From positions 4,588,001 to 4,652,000 of the forward strand of contig JAJGBQ010000001.1 of assembly GCA_022457065.1 (NCBI GenBank): a stretch of 64,000 bases of DNA, written 5' to 3'. Under the pieces are notes generated by a model. That model worked only from the letters and a program-made list of their open reading frames with translations, did not search any database and was not told the origin of the DNA. Within the stretch, counting starts at the first letter, position 1; each line of letters begins with the position of its first letter. Below are positions 1 to 12,352 of the stretch, piece by piece. The stretch comes from Curvularia sp. ZM96 (taxonomy: Eukaryota; Ascomycota; Dothideomycetes; Pleosporales; Pleosporaceae). A program made the position numbers and the translations under genes.

Positions 1-1303
1 GAATGGAGTCGCTGCATCCGCGGCGACCTTGCCGCTTGAGTTTGGTGCGACAGACACCCATCTGGCGTCTTCCCACCCTCCCCTTCATTCCGGTCCGGCT
101 CTAACAGGATCAGCACAGCCAAGCCAAGAGTGGACGGGCGCTCGACAAGCCGGAGCTGGTGTTTTGCAGAAAGGAGCTTGGCCCTGGACTCTTGCGCGTC
201 TGGCACAAAGACGACGGCGGCAGGTGTTGTGCGTTGCATGTGTGCAGGGCCGGTCCCGAGAGGCGTCGAGGCGATACAGGGCAAGCGCTAGGACGGAGGC
301 CCGCTGGCTGGCTGGTGTAACACACATTTCCTAGAACCCGGACCGCTCGAAGCGTGTCGAGTAACCGATCCCTGCTGTGCTGCAGAGCGAATCTGGGGCC
401 GCCGTTTAATATCCTCAGCCCAATCATGCGGTGGCGTGTATAGTAAAGTACCACACTACCGATCAGAAATCAGAGTTCGGGGATGCATCAGCGTCACTAA
501 AGAAAGAGGCATGGCAGGGCACGGCAAGCGGTAGTGGTGGTGCAACGTTTATCGCGTGGCCTCCCAGCCAGCCTCAAGGACATACCTGGCCCGATTGCTT
601 GAACTCTCTTCCAGGAACACCCAATCCATTCCAGGAGCTCAGGCCATGGTTCAACAGGTGTCAGATTCTCGTTCCGATGGTGTTTCGTCAAGGCAACACT
701 TGGTGGGGAGCCAGTGTGACAGTGGGCGCAGCGCTGCGAAAACACCGTTTCGCATGGCCAAACTGGCCGTCCGTCTTGTTCAGGCTCCACTTTGAGATCG
801 TCTATAGTATGTACTTTCATCTACTGTCATTGCTTCCACAGCCGTCAGACGAACCACGTCGCAGCAAACTGCCGATGACCCGTGCGTCGTTATATTAATT
901 TGCCCGCGATGCCGGAAACACTGTCCTCATGAGGTCATTTGCTGGTGGGGTAGCTTCGTCGTCGCAGCATGGCCATCCTTGGAAGCGCCCGGGCCGTATG
1001 TCGTTTTGCTGACCCAGAACTTGGTAGTATAGATGGTGTTCCCATAACAGAATGGCACATGACTCTGCGACCGACTTGTATACCAATTCTCCGTTACTAC
1101 TCATACATCGTTAAAGTGCCAATGCCTGCCAAATCACCCGTAGCGCATTGAATCCTGGATACGCCCCAACGCCGTCAATCATGTGTTCAATGCAGACATT
1201 ACCCGAGTGATTGCAACCATCGCGTGTCTCTATCTTCTCTTCCCATATTCAATCGTGCTTTTGCCACCTGGTTTTGCCCGTCGAGAAAAATGCATCTTCA
1301 GGT
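1..1303. other. Left-edge spacer, no gene recognised
   Basis: No reading frame here has recognisable protein content, and the short open frames on both strands overlap one another. The right part is the 3' flank of the MOB1 gene. No tRNA or repeat was recognised by eye. Confidence 0.5.
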
Positions 1304-2151
1304 CTAGTCACTTTTCAGCATGCTGTCCACCAAGTCTCCGAGTGGTCCCCAAAAGTCTTTGCTTCCATTGGCCAGACCATGCTCGTCGATGAACAGCACA
1401 TAGTGTTTGAAACTTGTGTTGAGGTGTGGCTCTAACCCCAGTTCGATAATGACGGGATAGTGGTGGCAGTATATGTGTGCGTAGACGCGGTACAGGCGTT
1501 TGAACATGTTGCGAATAAGAGAAGGGAACGCCTTGGGGAAAGGAACACCGATGCGCGACGGGAACATGGCTTCGTTGTCGACGTTCGACTGCACCCATGC
1601 CATGAGATGTTCAATGTATTCCGGTGCCGGCATCTTCGTAGGTTTCTTGTAGTTTTCCGAGTCTTGCCAGAGGTACTCGAACCTACTCACTGTCAGTGCG
1701 ATGCCCAGGCCGCGCCCAAACGCTTGCTTACTCGTCTGTAGCCTTCATCTCTGGACAACTCTGAGGCGAACAGAACTCAGTGATAGATCCGTAGAGCAGG
1801 TTGATCTGGTTGTAGAAGTCGACGACTGCGCTTGCGAATCAGCTAGGTTCCATCTCATGTTCAGCGGCATTCCCACCATTAACTGCCAACCATTCGTCCT
1901 TGTCTTCTCCTTCGGGTAGCCTGACCGCCTTCCTCAAGCTGCCGCTCCCGAGCGTAGCCTCTGCATACTGCTTGAGCTGCCAGCTGCTCGTGCCTCGATT
2001 TGACTTTTGTGGTTTGAAGGGTGCGCGCGTTCGTGGATTACTAGGGTATGGAGAAGGTAAGCCTTTGTCCGCCTAACAGCTCTGGTCGCGCTTGCGCATG
2101 CGCCTGAGATAGCAAGAGGAACACCAACACCGTCGTGATAAAGTTTGACAT
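1304..2151 (-). CDS. MOB1: MOB1-family kinase activator
   Basis: MOB proteins bind and activate NDR/LATS kinases (Dbf2 in yeast) in the mitotic exit/septation network. Four exons can be joined in frame: 2151-2131, 2072-1877, 1825-1732 and 1682-1304, giving 229 residues, the usual MOB1 size. The core shows the family landmarks: YAEATLGSGSLRK, an LPEGED stretch, FCSPQSCPEM and YCHHYP with the following HLNTSF (the Cys and His residues form the structural zinc site), IGVPFPK, and a GPLGDLVDSM ending. The first exon encodes only seven residues (MSNFITT). Its donor is a weak GTGTTG, so the exact N-terminus is the least certain part. Upstream in-frame TAG at the exon 2 acceptor shows that an intron must end there. 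The family is certain; the start is probable. Confidence 0.92.
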
Positions 2152-2687
2152 GTTCTCCAATCGCCCTATGATGTATATCTCTTGAAAGATCGTATCCTAC
2201 TGGTTGTCTGGAGGCCTGGCGGGTGTGCAGCGGCTGGAGGCGAGCGAGCAAGCGACAGGAGAGTGACCGACAGTAGAAGTTGGAGAGTGTGGAAGGGCGA
2301 GGAGCTCTTGTCAGTGACGTTGTGCTGGGTTGGTTGGGTTCAGGAGGGTGTTTAGGCCCCGCAACAAACAATCGATAATCACCTGCTGCAACCACCGCCC
2401 ACCTCCACCACGCTAACACGTGAGACTAGCCGTGCTGGCCCAGCATGCATCTTGTCGCTACTATTGATTGCGTGTTTTACATCGCAGAAAGAAAAGACGT
2501 TCATTGTCCGAATAACTGCGCCCTGGTGCGAATGAGAATGAGAGCCAAAAAAGCATAAGCATGGAAAATAACGAATACAATCCATCCCGTCTCATTTAGT
2601 CTATCAGAAGTCTAGGATCTAGTGCTTCATTCCTCCAAACAGAGGTGCCTCCTCTTACATATCGTATACAACATGCTCTAGCATCCC
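2152..2687. other. Spacer between MOB1 and the GH63 gene
   Basis: This is the promoter side of MOB1 and the 3' flank of the GH63 gene, both on the minus strand. No coding content or repeat was recognised. Confidence 0.5.
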
Positions 2688-5600
2688 TCATTTACTAAAA
2701 TACGGATCCTGTTCAAAGTAGTCGCCCTTGCTACGTCCCTTGCGATGACCGTTCCTGCCCCGGGTGTCGGAAGCACCATCCGTCTGCGTCTCTAATTCAT
2801 CCGCCTCGTAATCTTGCATGCCCGACTTCATCCGCTGAAGCTGTCCGCTAACGTAATCGTTTAGGCGGTTTGCCATGGCTGCTTTCTGTTCAATCGCCTC
2901 TTGGTCTAGTACACCAACTGAGTTCTTGCGCCTCATCGGACTTGTGTCATCGTCTTCCTCGCCATTGGTGGATGTCTCCCCCCAGTCACTTCGGAAGCCA
3001 ATGCTACGGCTTGTCGACGATCGTCGAAGAGCATGGCGTTTGGCCGGCTTGCCTGCGGGTGTGAAAACATCGTCAAAGTAGTGGCTGGCAGCGCCAGTTG
3101 GTGTGCGCGGTGTCTGTGGAAGACGGCAAGTCATGCTGTTTTTCGTTAGCCCTGACACACTGCAAAGTAACCAGCGAACTTACCCTGTGTCGTGAATCAT
3201 CTTCGCAATCAGGCCGGTCCAGCCGCACTGATGCGTCGCTCCCAAGCCGCGTCCAGTATCGCCGTCGAAAAACTCGTGGTACCACATGTAATCTTTCCAG
3301 TTGGGATCAAAGTCGAGCATCTCGTTGCCATTGTTGATAGCTCTTCGGCCGTCGTCTCCGCGAGCAAACAAATGTTGAAGGCGATGCTGGATTTCCTCTG
3401 CCACGTGACCGAGGTGCATAAAGTCACCAGAGCCTGTTGGGCATTCAACCTTCAGGTCATTGCCATAGTAGAGATGGAATCTCTGGCAAGACTCAATGAG
3501 CAAGAAGTTCACTGCTAGCCAGATAGGGCCTCGCCAGTTACTGTTGCCACCGAACAGGCCGCTGTCTGAGTCACCTGGGAGGTATGCGACCTCGTATTTC
3601 TCGCCGTTGACGTCCATGGAATAAGGATGGTCTTTGTGATACTTTGAGAGTGATCGGATACCATGATCAGCAAAGAATTCGTCCTCGTCCAACATCCTCT
3701 TCATTATTCGCTTGAGTCGGTCTTCATTGACGAGCGACAAAAGCATGCGGTTGCCCTGACCGCGTTTGGACAGTGTGTGAATGTTGCGTTTCGACTGTTC
3801 TGGGCGATTGGCGATGAACCATTCTACACGTTTCTTGAAGCTGGGCAATCGGTTGATAATCTCCGGCTCCAAAGTCATGGTAGAATAGAGCGGAATAAGA
3901 CCAACGAGGGAACGGACCGGCATTTGATGACTCCATGGGCCACCCCACGAGATGGCATCGTAGTAGAAGCCGTCCTCCTCGTTCCACAACGGTTTCGACT
4001 CACCCTCGCTACGGAATTGCATAGCGTCGCTGATCATGAGGAAGTGCTCGAAAAACTTGGAGGCCATATCTTCGTAGATGCGGCGTCTCTTGGCAAGTTC
4101 AAGGCAGATATTCAACATGTTCAGGCAGTAGAAGCCCATCCAGCCGGTGCTGTCGGCTTGCTCAAGAACACCACCGGTGGGTAAAGGATCGGAACGGTTA
4201 AAGACACCAATATTGTCGAGACCCAGGAAACCACCCTCGAAAATGTTCTTTCCTTCCGCATCCTTTCGGTTAACCCACCAGGTAAAGTTGAGCAATAGCT
4301 TCTGGAACACACGCTCGAGACAGTCAAAGTCTTCGCGTCCGTACATCTTGCGCTCAATCTTGAACACTCTGAACAATGCCCAGGCGTGGACTGGAGGATT
4401 GACATCACCAAAGTTCCATTCGTAGGCTGGGAGTTGGCCGTTGGGGTGCATGTACCATTCGCGTGTAAAGAGATCGAGCTGCTTCTTGGCGAATTCCGGA
4501 TCAATCATGGCCAGTGTAATGCAATGGAATGCGCTGTCCCAGGCAGCAAAGAAGGGGTATTCCCAGGAATCAGGCATGGAAAGAATGTCGTCCAGGTACA
4601 TGTGTTTCCACTCCTTGTTTCTTATAGCCTTTCGGCCAGGCGGCGGAGGAGGCATGGCAGGATCACCATTGGCCCACTGGTCCCAGATGAAGTGGTAGTA
4701 TTGCTTGCACCACATCATACCAGAAAAGGCCTGGCGCTGAATGTTGCGCAAGTCGTCCGCAATCGGAAGCGGGCTTATCCTGTAGTAAAATTCGTCGGCT
4801 TCGGCACGACGTTGCTCGATAATGTCATCAAAGAGCTCTTCGTCGAGATATCCATCGTCTTTCCGCGAGAGCCTGAAGCGGACCACAGCGCACTCACCAG
4901 GTTGGACACCCTCACCCTCGTCAAAAGCGTACCATGCTGCACACTTTGTGCCCGTGTTCGCAGGATTCACGGCATCTTTCTCATCGTCTACAATGTAGCG
5001 ATGGAAAGCATCCTTGACATATGGCGTCTTGTTCTCAACATTCCACAGGCCCTTGTAGTTGGTATCGTTGTCAGTGAAGAGGAGCTCAGGCTGAACATCC
5101 TCGCCACTTGGGCCGACACCAGGAGATGGTGAGAGTTGAAAGTACCGGTCCCCGAGCTTGTGGTGTTTCGACTGCGCAGTTGTCGGACCAGTTTTCGTGA
5201 TGGAAGGCTTCAGCTTCGGGTCTTCGTGACCCCACGCCCAAGTGTTCCTGAACCAGCAGTGAGGCACTATGTGCAATGGGGCTGGCTCCGGACCGCGGTT
5301 GTAGGCTGTAACTCGAAAACACAGCTCTTCTGGGTCATCTGCCTCTTTGGCGGTCTCTATGAAGATATCCCAATATCGATCATCGTCAAAGACGCCAGTA
5401 TCAACAAGATTGTACTCAGGCTCGAGCCTCGTTCGCTTCGCGTTGGTCTCAATGAGGTCTTCGTAGGGAAATTTGCGCTGAGGTAGCTTGTACAGAAATT
5501 TCATGTACGAATGCTACACATAACGTCAGTGACACAAATTCAAGAGGAAAAACGAACATACGGTCGGGGTGTTGTCCAGATGGAAATGGCACTCCTTGAG

Positions 5601-6151
5601 CGATTCGCCGTGGTTACCCTGGGGGTTCGACAGTCCGAAAAGTCGCTCCTTTAGAAAATCACTGCAAGCAAGTCAATTGGCTGGCAGGCCTTTGTGTTTG
5701 GAGTGAACCCACTCCTTCTCATTCCAGAAAGCAAATGCGATGTTCTGGAAGCCGTGTGAATCGGAGACACCAGCGATACCGTCCTCACCCCAGCGGAAGG
5801 CGCGCGACCGGGCCATATCGTGCGTGAAGTCTGCCATAGAATTAGCGACAGCAGCTGAGTAAAGAATAAAACTCCACTTACGGCTCCATGCATCTCCATC
5901 ATGGCTGGAAAAAAAAGTTGGTTAGCAATGAACAGTGTCAAGGGCAGCGGCATCACCTACGAATAATCTTCACGGACTAGAGGGGTATTAGCATTGATTG
6001 AGTATGATTACGCAGTGCAATACTGACCTGTTGCCCACTGTCGCTCGGCAACGTAGGGACCCCATCGCTTCCAGTAGGCGGTGCGTTCGCGGTCCTGCTT
6101 GAGACGCTGCTCCTCTTCGCAGAGGTATTCTTGATTCCCAATGAGAACCAT
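2688..6151 (-). CDS. Glycoside hydrolase family 63 protein
   Basis: A GH63-type alpha-glucosidase-like protein of 1,052 residues from seven exons: 6151-6028, 5976-5961, 5904-5882, 5830-5713, 5661-5562, 5513-3184 and 3135-2688. All junctions keep frame. The start MVLIGNQEYL fits cytosolic fungal members; no signal peptide is visible, so this is not the ER processing glucosidase I. The large exon carries a WDSAFH segment, a W-N-F-G-D-V-N-P-P stretch and NWRGPIW, which are typical of the (alpha/alpha)6 barrel of GH63 and related clans. Two exons are only 16 and 23 nt. The last exon adds about 150 residues of charged, Ser-rich sequence with an RRKNS motif and a glutamate-rich segment, outside the catalytic fold. 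The substrate cannot be told from the sequence; an alpha-glucoside or glucosylated oligosaccharide is likely from the family. Confidence 0.9.
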
Positions 6152-7083
6152 GGCGACTGTGGGAGCCGGTGCAAGTGGGCGTCCGGGTCAGTGGTAGGAA
6201 GGGAGAGTGGTGCGGTGAGCGGCGCGAGGAGCGGCGTGGAGATAAATAATTGCCTGCAGGCAGTATGGGGCAAATAATGGGGTAACAGCCAGCCAAGATA
6301 TCGGAGAAGGACTAGGTAGAGAGGAGCAGTGTGTGCAGACCAGATGGCCTGGCGAGCAAGGGCAATTGAGACAGACGAAGCAGGACAACGACACAGGACA
6401 CCGGGCGTGGGCGGGCAGATGTCGTGGTAGTAGCTATTGCGAACCATGGACGTGCGGGCCTCGCGATACAGCATACATCATAGGTATCCGTGCATGGCGG
6501 CGGGACTTATCGTGAACGGCTGGACTGGGGCCCACTCGAGCATCAACGCCCTCGCCCGCCCGGTTTCACGCCCATGTCGACAGAGCCGCAACCTGTTTGT
6601 GCGGCTCGAGCTGCTCGAGCTGCTCGCATTGCGCGTCATTGTTTGGCGGCGTGCCGGGCAAGACAAGCTGCGCGTCCACGTCCAAAATCTCTGCGCCAAA
6701 GTGTTGAGCGCGCTTACTGCCACGATGGCAGACGTTAGTGCCGGCTCGTTCCCCACCACGCCCATCGGCGATCAGCACTGGTCGAGCCCGTGCTGTTTGG
6801 AGAAAGACTCGATTGTCTGGCCTGGGGCTGGGCTGGGGCTGGTGGGGAAGTCGTTCTGACAGTCCCGTCTCCGCGGTACCTAACTGCTGTGCACACTGTA
6901 CTCCATGTTTCACGCTGCACTGGGACCCAAGACTGTGCCATGTCGTAGCGGAATGATTGCAGTGGACAGCTTACTGCCACCGCCATGCTATTTTCCTGCG
7001 CGTCTCACGCCGCCTACCGATCGCGGTACGCCAATTCACGTGACTACACGTGCTACTGAACCCCATGTACAAAACCAGATGCA
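6152..7083. other. Spacer upstream of the GH63 gene
   Basis: GC-rich promoter region of the GH63 gene. It contains a short tandem run of CTCGAGCTG units near 6604-6628. Open frames on both strands look like chance frames. Confidence 0.45.
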
Positions 7084-8391
7084 TCAGTGTCCCTCATTCT
7101 CCTGTCTTGCCAAGAACTCTTCGAAGCTAATCTGCACATGGCTGCGTGTCCACTCCACAACCTGCCGACTTCTCGTCTCTTCCTCGCAGTCTTCCTCGCA
7201 GTCTTCCTGTGGCGAGTGGGGACCGTACCTATGCTTGTACAGGTTGATTGCCCAGCGGCCCAGCCTCGCTAGATCTCTCAGATCCCAATCCGCCAGCCGG
7301 CTCTGGTCCCAGAACAGAATACCGCATCTGAAAACCATCTTCTGTAACATCAGCTGTCCGTGTAGGCAGGGAATGCACATTTCCCAGCCGTAGCTGCGGA
7401 GCGGGCCCGCTGGCTGCCAACCTGGGTACTCCGACCCACTCACAGGACCTGCCCAAGCCCACTGACTTCGGCGGACAAACTCAGCCTTGACCGCGTCGGA
7501 ATAGCGAAGAGTGTGATATTTTTGGGCGGGATGACGTCCCATCGCGATATCGGTTGCGGCAGCTTGGATATAGTCCCGTAGGTATGAGGACTTCTGTGAA
7601 AGAGATTCGCGGCGTGTATACTGCTTGTCGATCATGGCGTCCAAGGCGATGCGTGGTTTCTTGATGCAAGAATCAACAAATTCTTCAATCGAGCTGCCTT
7701 GCACCATCTGCCACGGTGCCAGTGTTTGCATGAAGGCAGCTGCCAAGCTACGCTTGAACCGGAGCTGATAATAAATCCTGACAACGAGAAGAGCGCATAT
7801 CATGCGCATCTGCTCTGTCACAGACAGCACAATGGGCGTCGGAACTACCAGATAGTCCAGGGACACTTGTGTTGCAGCACTCATAGCTTGGGCGACGATG
7901 TCAGCGGCGACTTCTACTTCTGCGTAGATACTCACTATGCTCTGAATCCTCCACACGGCGTCGTCTTTGACAGTGAAAAGCTGCGGGCGACCAGCTTGCC
8001 ATTGATTTGAGCTGGCCTGTTCCAGGAATTCGACCATGCCATCGGCATCGAAATGGTCGTCACTGACGCTTTCTAAAATGCTTGTGACATGTAGCAAATT
8101 AGCGAGAGGCAGGGGAATTTCTTCGAGTGCGCTTTCGATCATTGTCTCCGGATATTTGAGGCATATGCTTCTGACTGATGGATTGGCTTTGATTAGCGTC
8201 CCGATGGATATCCAATCGCAGTAACAAAGCACCTACGGAGTAGTTCTAAGTTAGTCTCAAGTGATTACTTTGGGGCATCCAGCAGGACTGACAAGAAATT
8301 GCAAGTCCGGAGGCAGTTTGGTAAACTCGAACACAGGCCTCGACCTTCGCAGCAAGTTACGTGCGGCTCTCTGTTTTGCGCTTCGTGCCAT
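7084..8391 (-). CDS. F-box-like protein of unknown target
   Basis: Two exons (8391-8293 and 8232-7084) give 415 residues. After a basic N-terminus (MARSAKQRAARNLLRRSR) comes an F-box-like segment, F-T-K-L-P-P-D-L-Q-F-L followed by a hydrophobic helix and I-G-T-L-I-K-A-N-P-S-V-R, at about residues 22-60. F-box proteins commonly link substrates to SCF ubiquitin ligases, but nothing here names a substrate. The remaining 350 residues have no motif that I recognise, apart from a duplicated E-D-C-E-E segment near the C-terminus. The gene is divergent from CHS5, with 194 bp between the two starts. The N-terminal F-box call is moderate; the rest is a hypothetical protein. Confidence 0.75.
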
Positions 8392-8585
8392 TGTGTTGTT
8401 GTGTTGCAATGTTATAATGAGAGGGAGGAGAATGGTTGCCCAGCGGTGCCTACAACCTGTCAACGCTAGCGCCTGTCACGGCAGATCTTCGGGCCGCGCA
8501 GTGATGCTCAGGTACACGGAAGGTCAGCTAACCCCCGACGCAACACATCTCCCCCATCGATTCACCCCGCACAGCCGTACACAAG
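8392..8585. promoter_or_regulatory. Divergent promoter, F-box gene / CHS5
   Basis: Only 194 bp separate the two start codons, so both 5' untranslated regions and core promoters must share this interval. No clear TATA element was seen. Confidence 0.55.
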
Positions 8586-9889
8586 ATGCTTGTCTCTCTC
8601 ACAGTCGGCAAGGTTGACGCTGGAGTAGCAGTGCTACTCACCGAAGACAAACGCCTCGTGAGTGCCTTCAATGCCTCTCAGCGCACCAGGCTGCGCTGGT
8701 ACACCTGTACGTTTCACTCGGACTGACGTCAACCTAGATCGAGTTTCCCTCCATATTGCTCCCACCCGATATCTCCTCTGGTTCCATGGTAGACATTGAC
8801 GTCGGGCGTAATTACAAAGCCGAAGCCGACGCTCAGAAAGCCTTCCATGAGCTCCAGTCTGAAATCTTCCGTACCTTTGGTCAACGCACGCCTTCAGCGC
8901 CCGTGCTGAAGTGTCGCAATGCCACGCAAACCTCTGTGGTCCTTGAATGGGATCCCATCGACGTCGCAACCGCCGAACTCCGCAGCCTGACACTCTACCG
9001 CAATGGCAACAAGGCAGGCACAATACCCAAGCCCAACGATCAGCACAGCACCAAGTTGAGTGGTTTAGCCGTCGACACAGAATACCAATTTCACCTCGTT
9101 CTGAAAACTAGCGCCGGCACATTCAGCAGCGAGAAGTTGAAGGTTCACACACACAAGATGACGGATCTTTCTGGTATCACCATTACGCCCGGTCACATGC
9201 CTGCTGCTCTTCGCGAGTCACTACAACGATCAGTGGAGCGAATTGGCGCCAAGATTGCTGATACTGTTCGTATCGACACGACACACTTTATCTGCACCGA
9301 GGGTCGGGGGCCGGCATGGGAGAAGGCGGTCGAGAACAATATACCGGTTGTTGTGCCAGATTGGGTCATAGGATGTGAAAGAGAAGGAAGGATAGTTGGT
9401 GTACGGGGCTACTACCTAAATGCTGATCCAAGATTGCGAAGTGTAGGCGCAGGGGCAGCGCAGCAGTCATCTCAACAATCGTCACAACCGCAACAGCAGC
9501 AACAATCACAGCCGCAGCAGCCAAAGAGTCCAATAATAAGTCCAAGGACAGAGGTTACGCCACCCACTCCTGAGCAATCAAGACCAGGCCGCGAGACCGA
9601 CGGTGCAGCACCACCTCCCCCACCACCTAAAGACGATGTGAGTGAGAGAAGCGAGAGAAGCTCAATGGAGTCCAAATCGCAGACAGAGGAGCACAAAGAC
9701 CGATCAGATGATCTCAGACCGCACCCTGGCAAGGAGCAGCAGCAAGGCGAAAGCGAAGAGGATGACTCCGAGCCTGAGCCTCACGACGAAAAAGCGATAG
9801 AAGCGAGCCTACCCCAAAGAACAAAACCGGGGCAGGCATCAGTCGAAGAGGATGATAACGGAGAAAGCTTTCAAGATGTGCAGCTGTAA
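8586..9889 (+). CDS. CHS5: Exomer subunit Chs5
   Basis: Chs5 is the scaffold of exomer, the trans-Golgi cargo adaptor that sends chitin synthase and other proteins to the cell surface. Exons 8586-8657 and 8738-9889 give 407 residues. The N-terminus LLVxLTVGKVDAG-like dimerisation strand is followed by IEFPSILLPPDI (24-35), an FN3 domain (about 77-165, with VVLEWDPID and GLAVDTEYQFHL) and a BRCT domain (about 167-255, with IDTTHFICTE, IPVVVPDWV and RIVGVRGYYL). This order is diagnostic for Chs5. The C-terminal third is disordered: a Gln-rich run coded around 9451-9525, a Pro-rich run, then acidic repeats, as in the yeast protein. The first exon encodes only the first 24 residues. Confidence 0.95.
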
Positions 9890-11016
9890 AAGAACGTGCC
9901 GAGAGGATAAAACAGTACAACACCCATGGAAAGATGCTACACGGATGGTCTTGACCTGTGGATTATCTAAAGATTGGCTTTCTAGTCGTACAAGCCGGCA
10001 CTGTTCAGGCCTCCTTTCCTGGTTCTTTCGGTTCCTCTTTAGCTGCGGCCTATACTAGAAGATTGTAATGCAAACCGTTCTTGCTAAAATCACGTGCCTG
10101 AATACTATGGCTAGTTATGAAATCGTCATCTCCCAGTGCCCTGTATGCAGGGTTGATGGATTAAGCAGGGCAGAAGGCTAGGTGCTAGTGCCCGATCGAC
10201 CTGACCGTGCACAGGTCGGTAATTATGGCGTCTAACAAGATGAAGCATTTTGGCGGGCCCGTACCGTTCCTCCAGTTAAGGTTTTAGGTAAAGCGGGCCA
10301 TAAGACTCTTGACTGCAACATGAAAGCAGTTACTATTCTTTTGGTTTTCATTGTGTCCGATCCAAGAACATCTGGCCAATGATTACAAAGTGGATATAAA
10401 GCTAAGGTAACCACTCGGGGATTCTGTGATCAGCATAAAGTGATTTTCTCAGATTCCGTACCGCAAGTGTCTGTTGTTCGACGATGTTATACGTACAAGC
10501 ATTCCCCCAGTCGAGACGCGCATTGTCACATGATGGTCATGTGACCATAAGTAGATATACCATCGGGACTTTCCCGACTAGCTGAGATCTATAAATCATC
10601 AATCTATGAAACCATCCATGACCTGCTAGGCCGTGACACGCATCTGACGATCTCATTCACATGATCCTGATAAAGACCACCTGTCGTTTGCGGCCCTATT
10701 GCGGGACGAATGTAATGTTGAGTTGACCTGCTCAAGTACTGGCACTAGGCCTTTATCTCAGTCTCTGAATCTAAGAGTCCTAGGAGTAAAACGTTGTTGG
10801 GCGACATTCTCACGCTAACGTATTCAATACGGTAAGCACTACTAGCACGCACGGGACTTTACCCCTGGAGCACCAAGGCCACGTCTTTGGAATCCTTCGA
10901 GGCCCGCCTTAAAATTATCAGGACGAAAAGTATATACACGTGTGTCCACTATTCTACTCGTCATCCCGCGTTCCGACCATTCCTTTCATTTTTGGGGGAG
11001 AAAGCAAAAAGCAACA
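9890..11016. other. Spacer between CHS5 and the acyltransferase gene
   Basis: The 1.1-kb stretch holds no recognisable gene. Two short palindromes occur at 10525-10545 and 10563-10577, described as possible regulatory sites. Confidence 0.5.
10525..10577. promoter_or_regulatory. Two adjacent palindromes upstream of the acyltransferase gene
   Basis: GTCACATGA-TGG-TCATGTGAC (10525-10545) is a perfect 9-bp inverted repeat holding two CACATG E-box-like cores. TCGGGA-CTT-TCCCGA (10563-10577) contains CGG-N7-CCG, the layout bound by Zn(II)2Cys6 dimers. They lie about 440-490 bp upstream of the start at 11017. A regulatory role is inferred from symmetry only. Confidence 0.35.
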
Positions 11017-12352
11017 ATGGTGGTATCCTTGCAGTTACCACCTATATTCCAGCGTTCCCAACCCTTTCTCCTTATTCTAAACAACGTTGTTGCACTCGCG
11101 CTAGGACCCCAGCGCCACTTTCTGCGTGTCTCTATCACTCTGCCTTTGCTTATCCTACTTGTCGCGCAATCACTTTACCAGGAATGGGACAAGGGCTGGG
11201 GCTACAAGTATGGCGCCGGATGTTTTACGATGGCCATGATACTTCAGTATATCGATTGGATTCTTTTGAAAAATCCGGACAAAGAAGGATGGTACAAGAT
11301 CCAGTATGGAACAGAGCATGAGAAAGAGAAGGATAAGGTCAAGGCCCTGAATGGGAAGCCCAATGGCATTGGAAACGCAGCGATATCAAGCAAGAGATAT
11401 GAAAGGGAACCAGGAGGTGCAGGAACAACTTTTTGGAGCCGGACGTGGTGGGGAATGCGCCTCTCCATTACAAACAGATACGTTGGATGGAGCCAGCAAG
11501 TCAAAAACGTCAACATGGAAGTTCCATCTGACTATCCTCGTCTGTAAGTATACCTCCTTCACTCCATACAACCACAAACTAACTGTCCTCAACAGACACT
11601 TCATCGCCCGCAAAGGTGTTCGCCTGATACTCCTCTTCCTTGTCTGCGACATTGCAACAGCCTACTCGGCCAGCACCCCCTACGGCACCTACTTCGACTT
11701 GCAGCGCTCCGGAGAAAAAACCTTCCAACCTCTTCCTGCCGACGCTCCTTTCTTCTTCACTGGCCTCTGGTACACATGGACCAACATCCTCATAACGTGG
11801 CTCAGCCTCGAGATGGCCCACACCGCCTACGGTCTAATCAGCGTAACGCTCTGCCTCGCCAACCCACGCGACTGCCCTTCTGGCTTCGGCTACTTGCGTG
11901 ATCTCTGGAGCGTACGACAGGCGTGGTCTGCTGTGTGGCATCAGCAGTGCCGGCGCATATGCAGTGCACCCAGTTTGTGGCTCGCGCGTGATTTCTTATG
12001 CCTGAGAAAGGGCAGCTTTGAATCTAAGTACGTCCAGCTTTTTGCAGCGTTTGGACTTTCGGCAATAGTGCATGGGGGCGCGTCCATGTTGGTGGAAAGG
12101 TCATGGCATGATGATGTGGGTTCCATGCGCTTCTTTTTAGGGCAGGCAGCAGTTATCTTCGTTGAGGATCACATCATTGCAGCGGGGAAGAGGATGGGAT
12201 TGAGGGATTCTTGGGTGTGGCGGGTACTGGGCTTGGTTTGGACGGTGGTTATGGTGGGTTGGGGGAGTGATGTGTGGTTTCGGAGGTCGTTGGCACATGG
12301 CATGTGGGTTCATAATAGGACGCCAGATTTCTTTGGTGTTGGGCCGAAGTAA
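11017..12352 (+). CDS. Wax-synthase-like membrane O-acyltransferase
   Basis: Two exons (11017-11543 and 11596-12352, 52-bp intron) give 427 residues. Hydrophobic segments cover the N-terminus and most of the second half, consistent with an MBOAT-like multi-pass enzyme. The order of landmarks matches the fungal wax-synthase-domain family, which includes the Tri7/AusQ-type acetyltransferases of secondary metabolism: FWSRTWWGMRLSITNRYVGW (about 150-170), a DLWSVRQAWSAVWHQQCRR segment that resembles the F-W-x-R-x-W-H-Q core, and an internal hydrophobic A-F-G-L-S-A-I-V-H-G-G with the conserved His. Acyl transfer to a hydroxyl group is the family reaction; the acceptor is unknown. No biosynthetic cluster is visible around it. 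The start at 11017 sits in a good context (CAACAATGG); an earlier in-frame codon would add a non-hydrophobic tail. Confidence 0.82.

Noticed and set aside
4386..5132. A 248-codon plus-strand open frame.
   Set aside because: It lies antisense to the strongly supported GH63 exon and has no recognisable protein content.
9451..9525. CAG/CAA-rich repeat as a possible microsatellite or CRISPR-like array.
   Set aside because: It is the in-frame Gln-rich disordered part of Chs5; no spaced repeats exist, and CRISPR arrays are not expected in a fungal nucleus.
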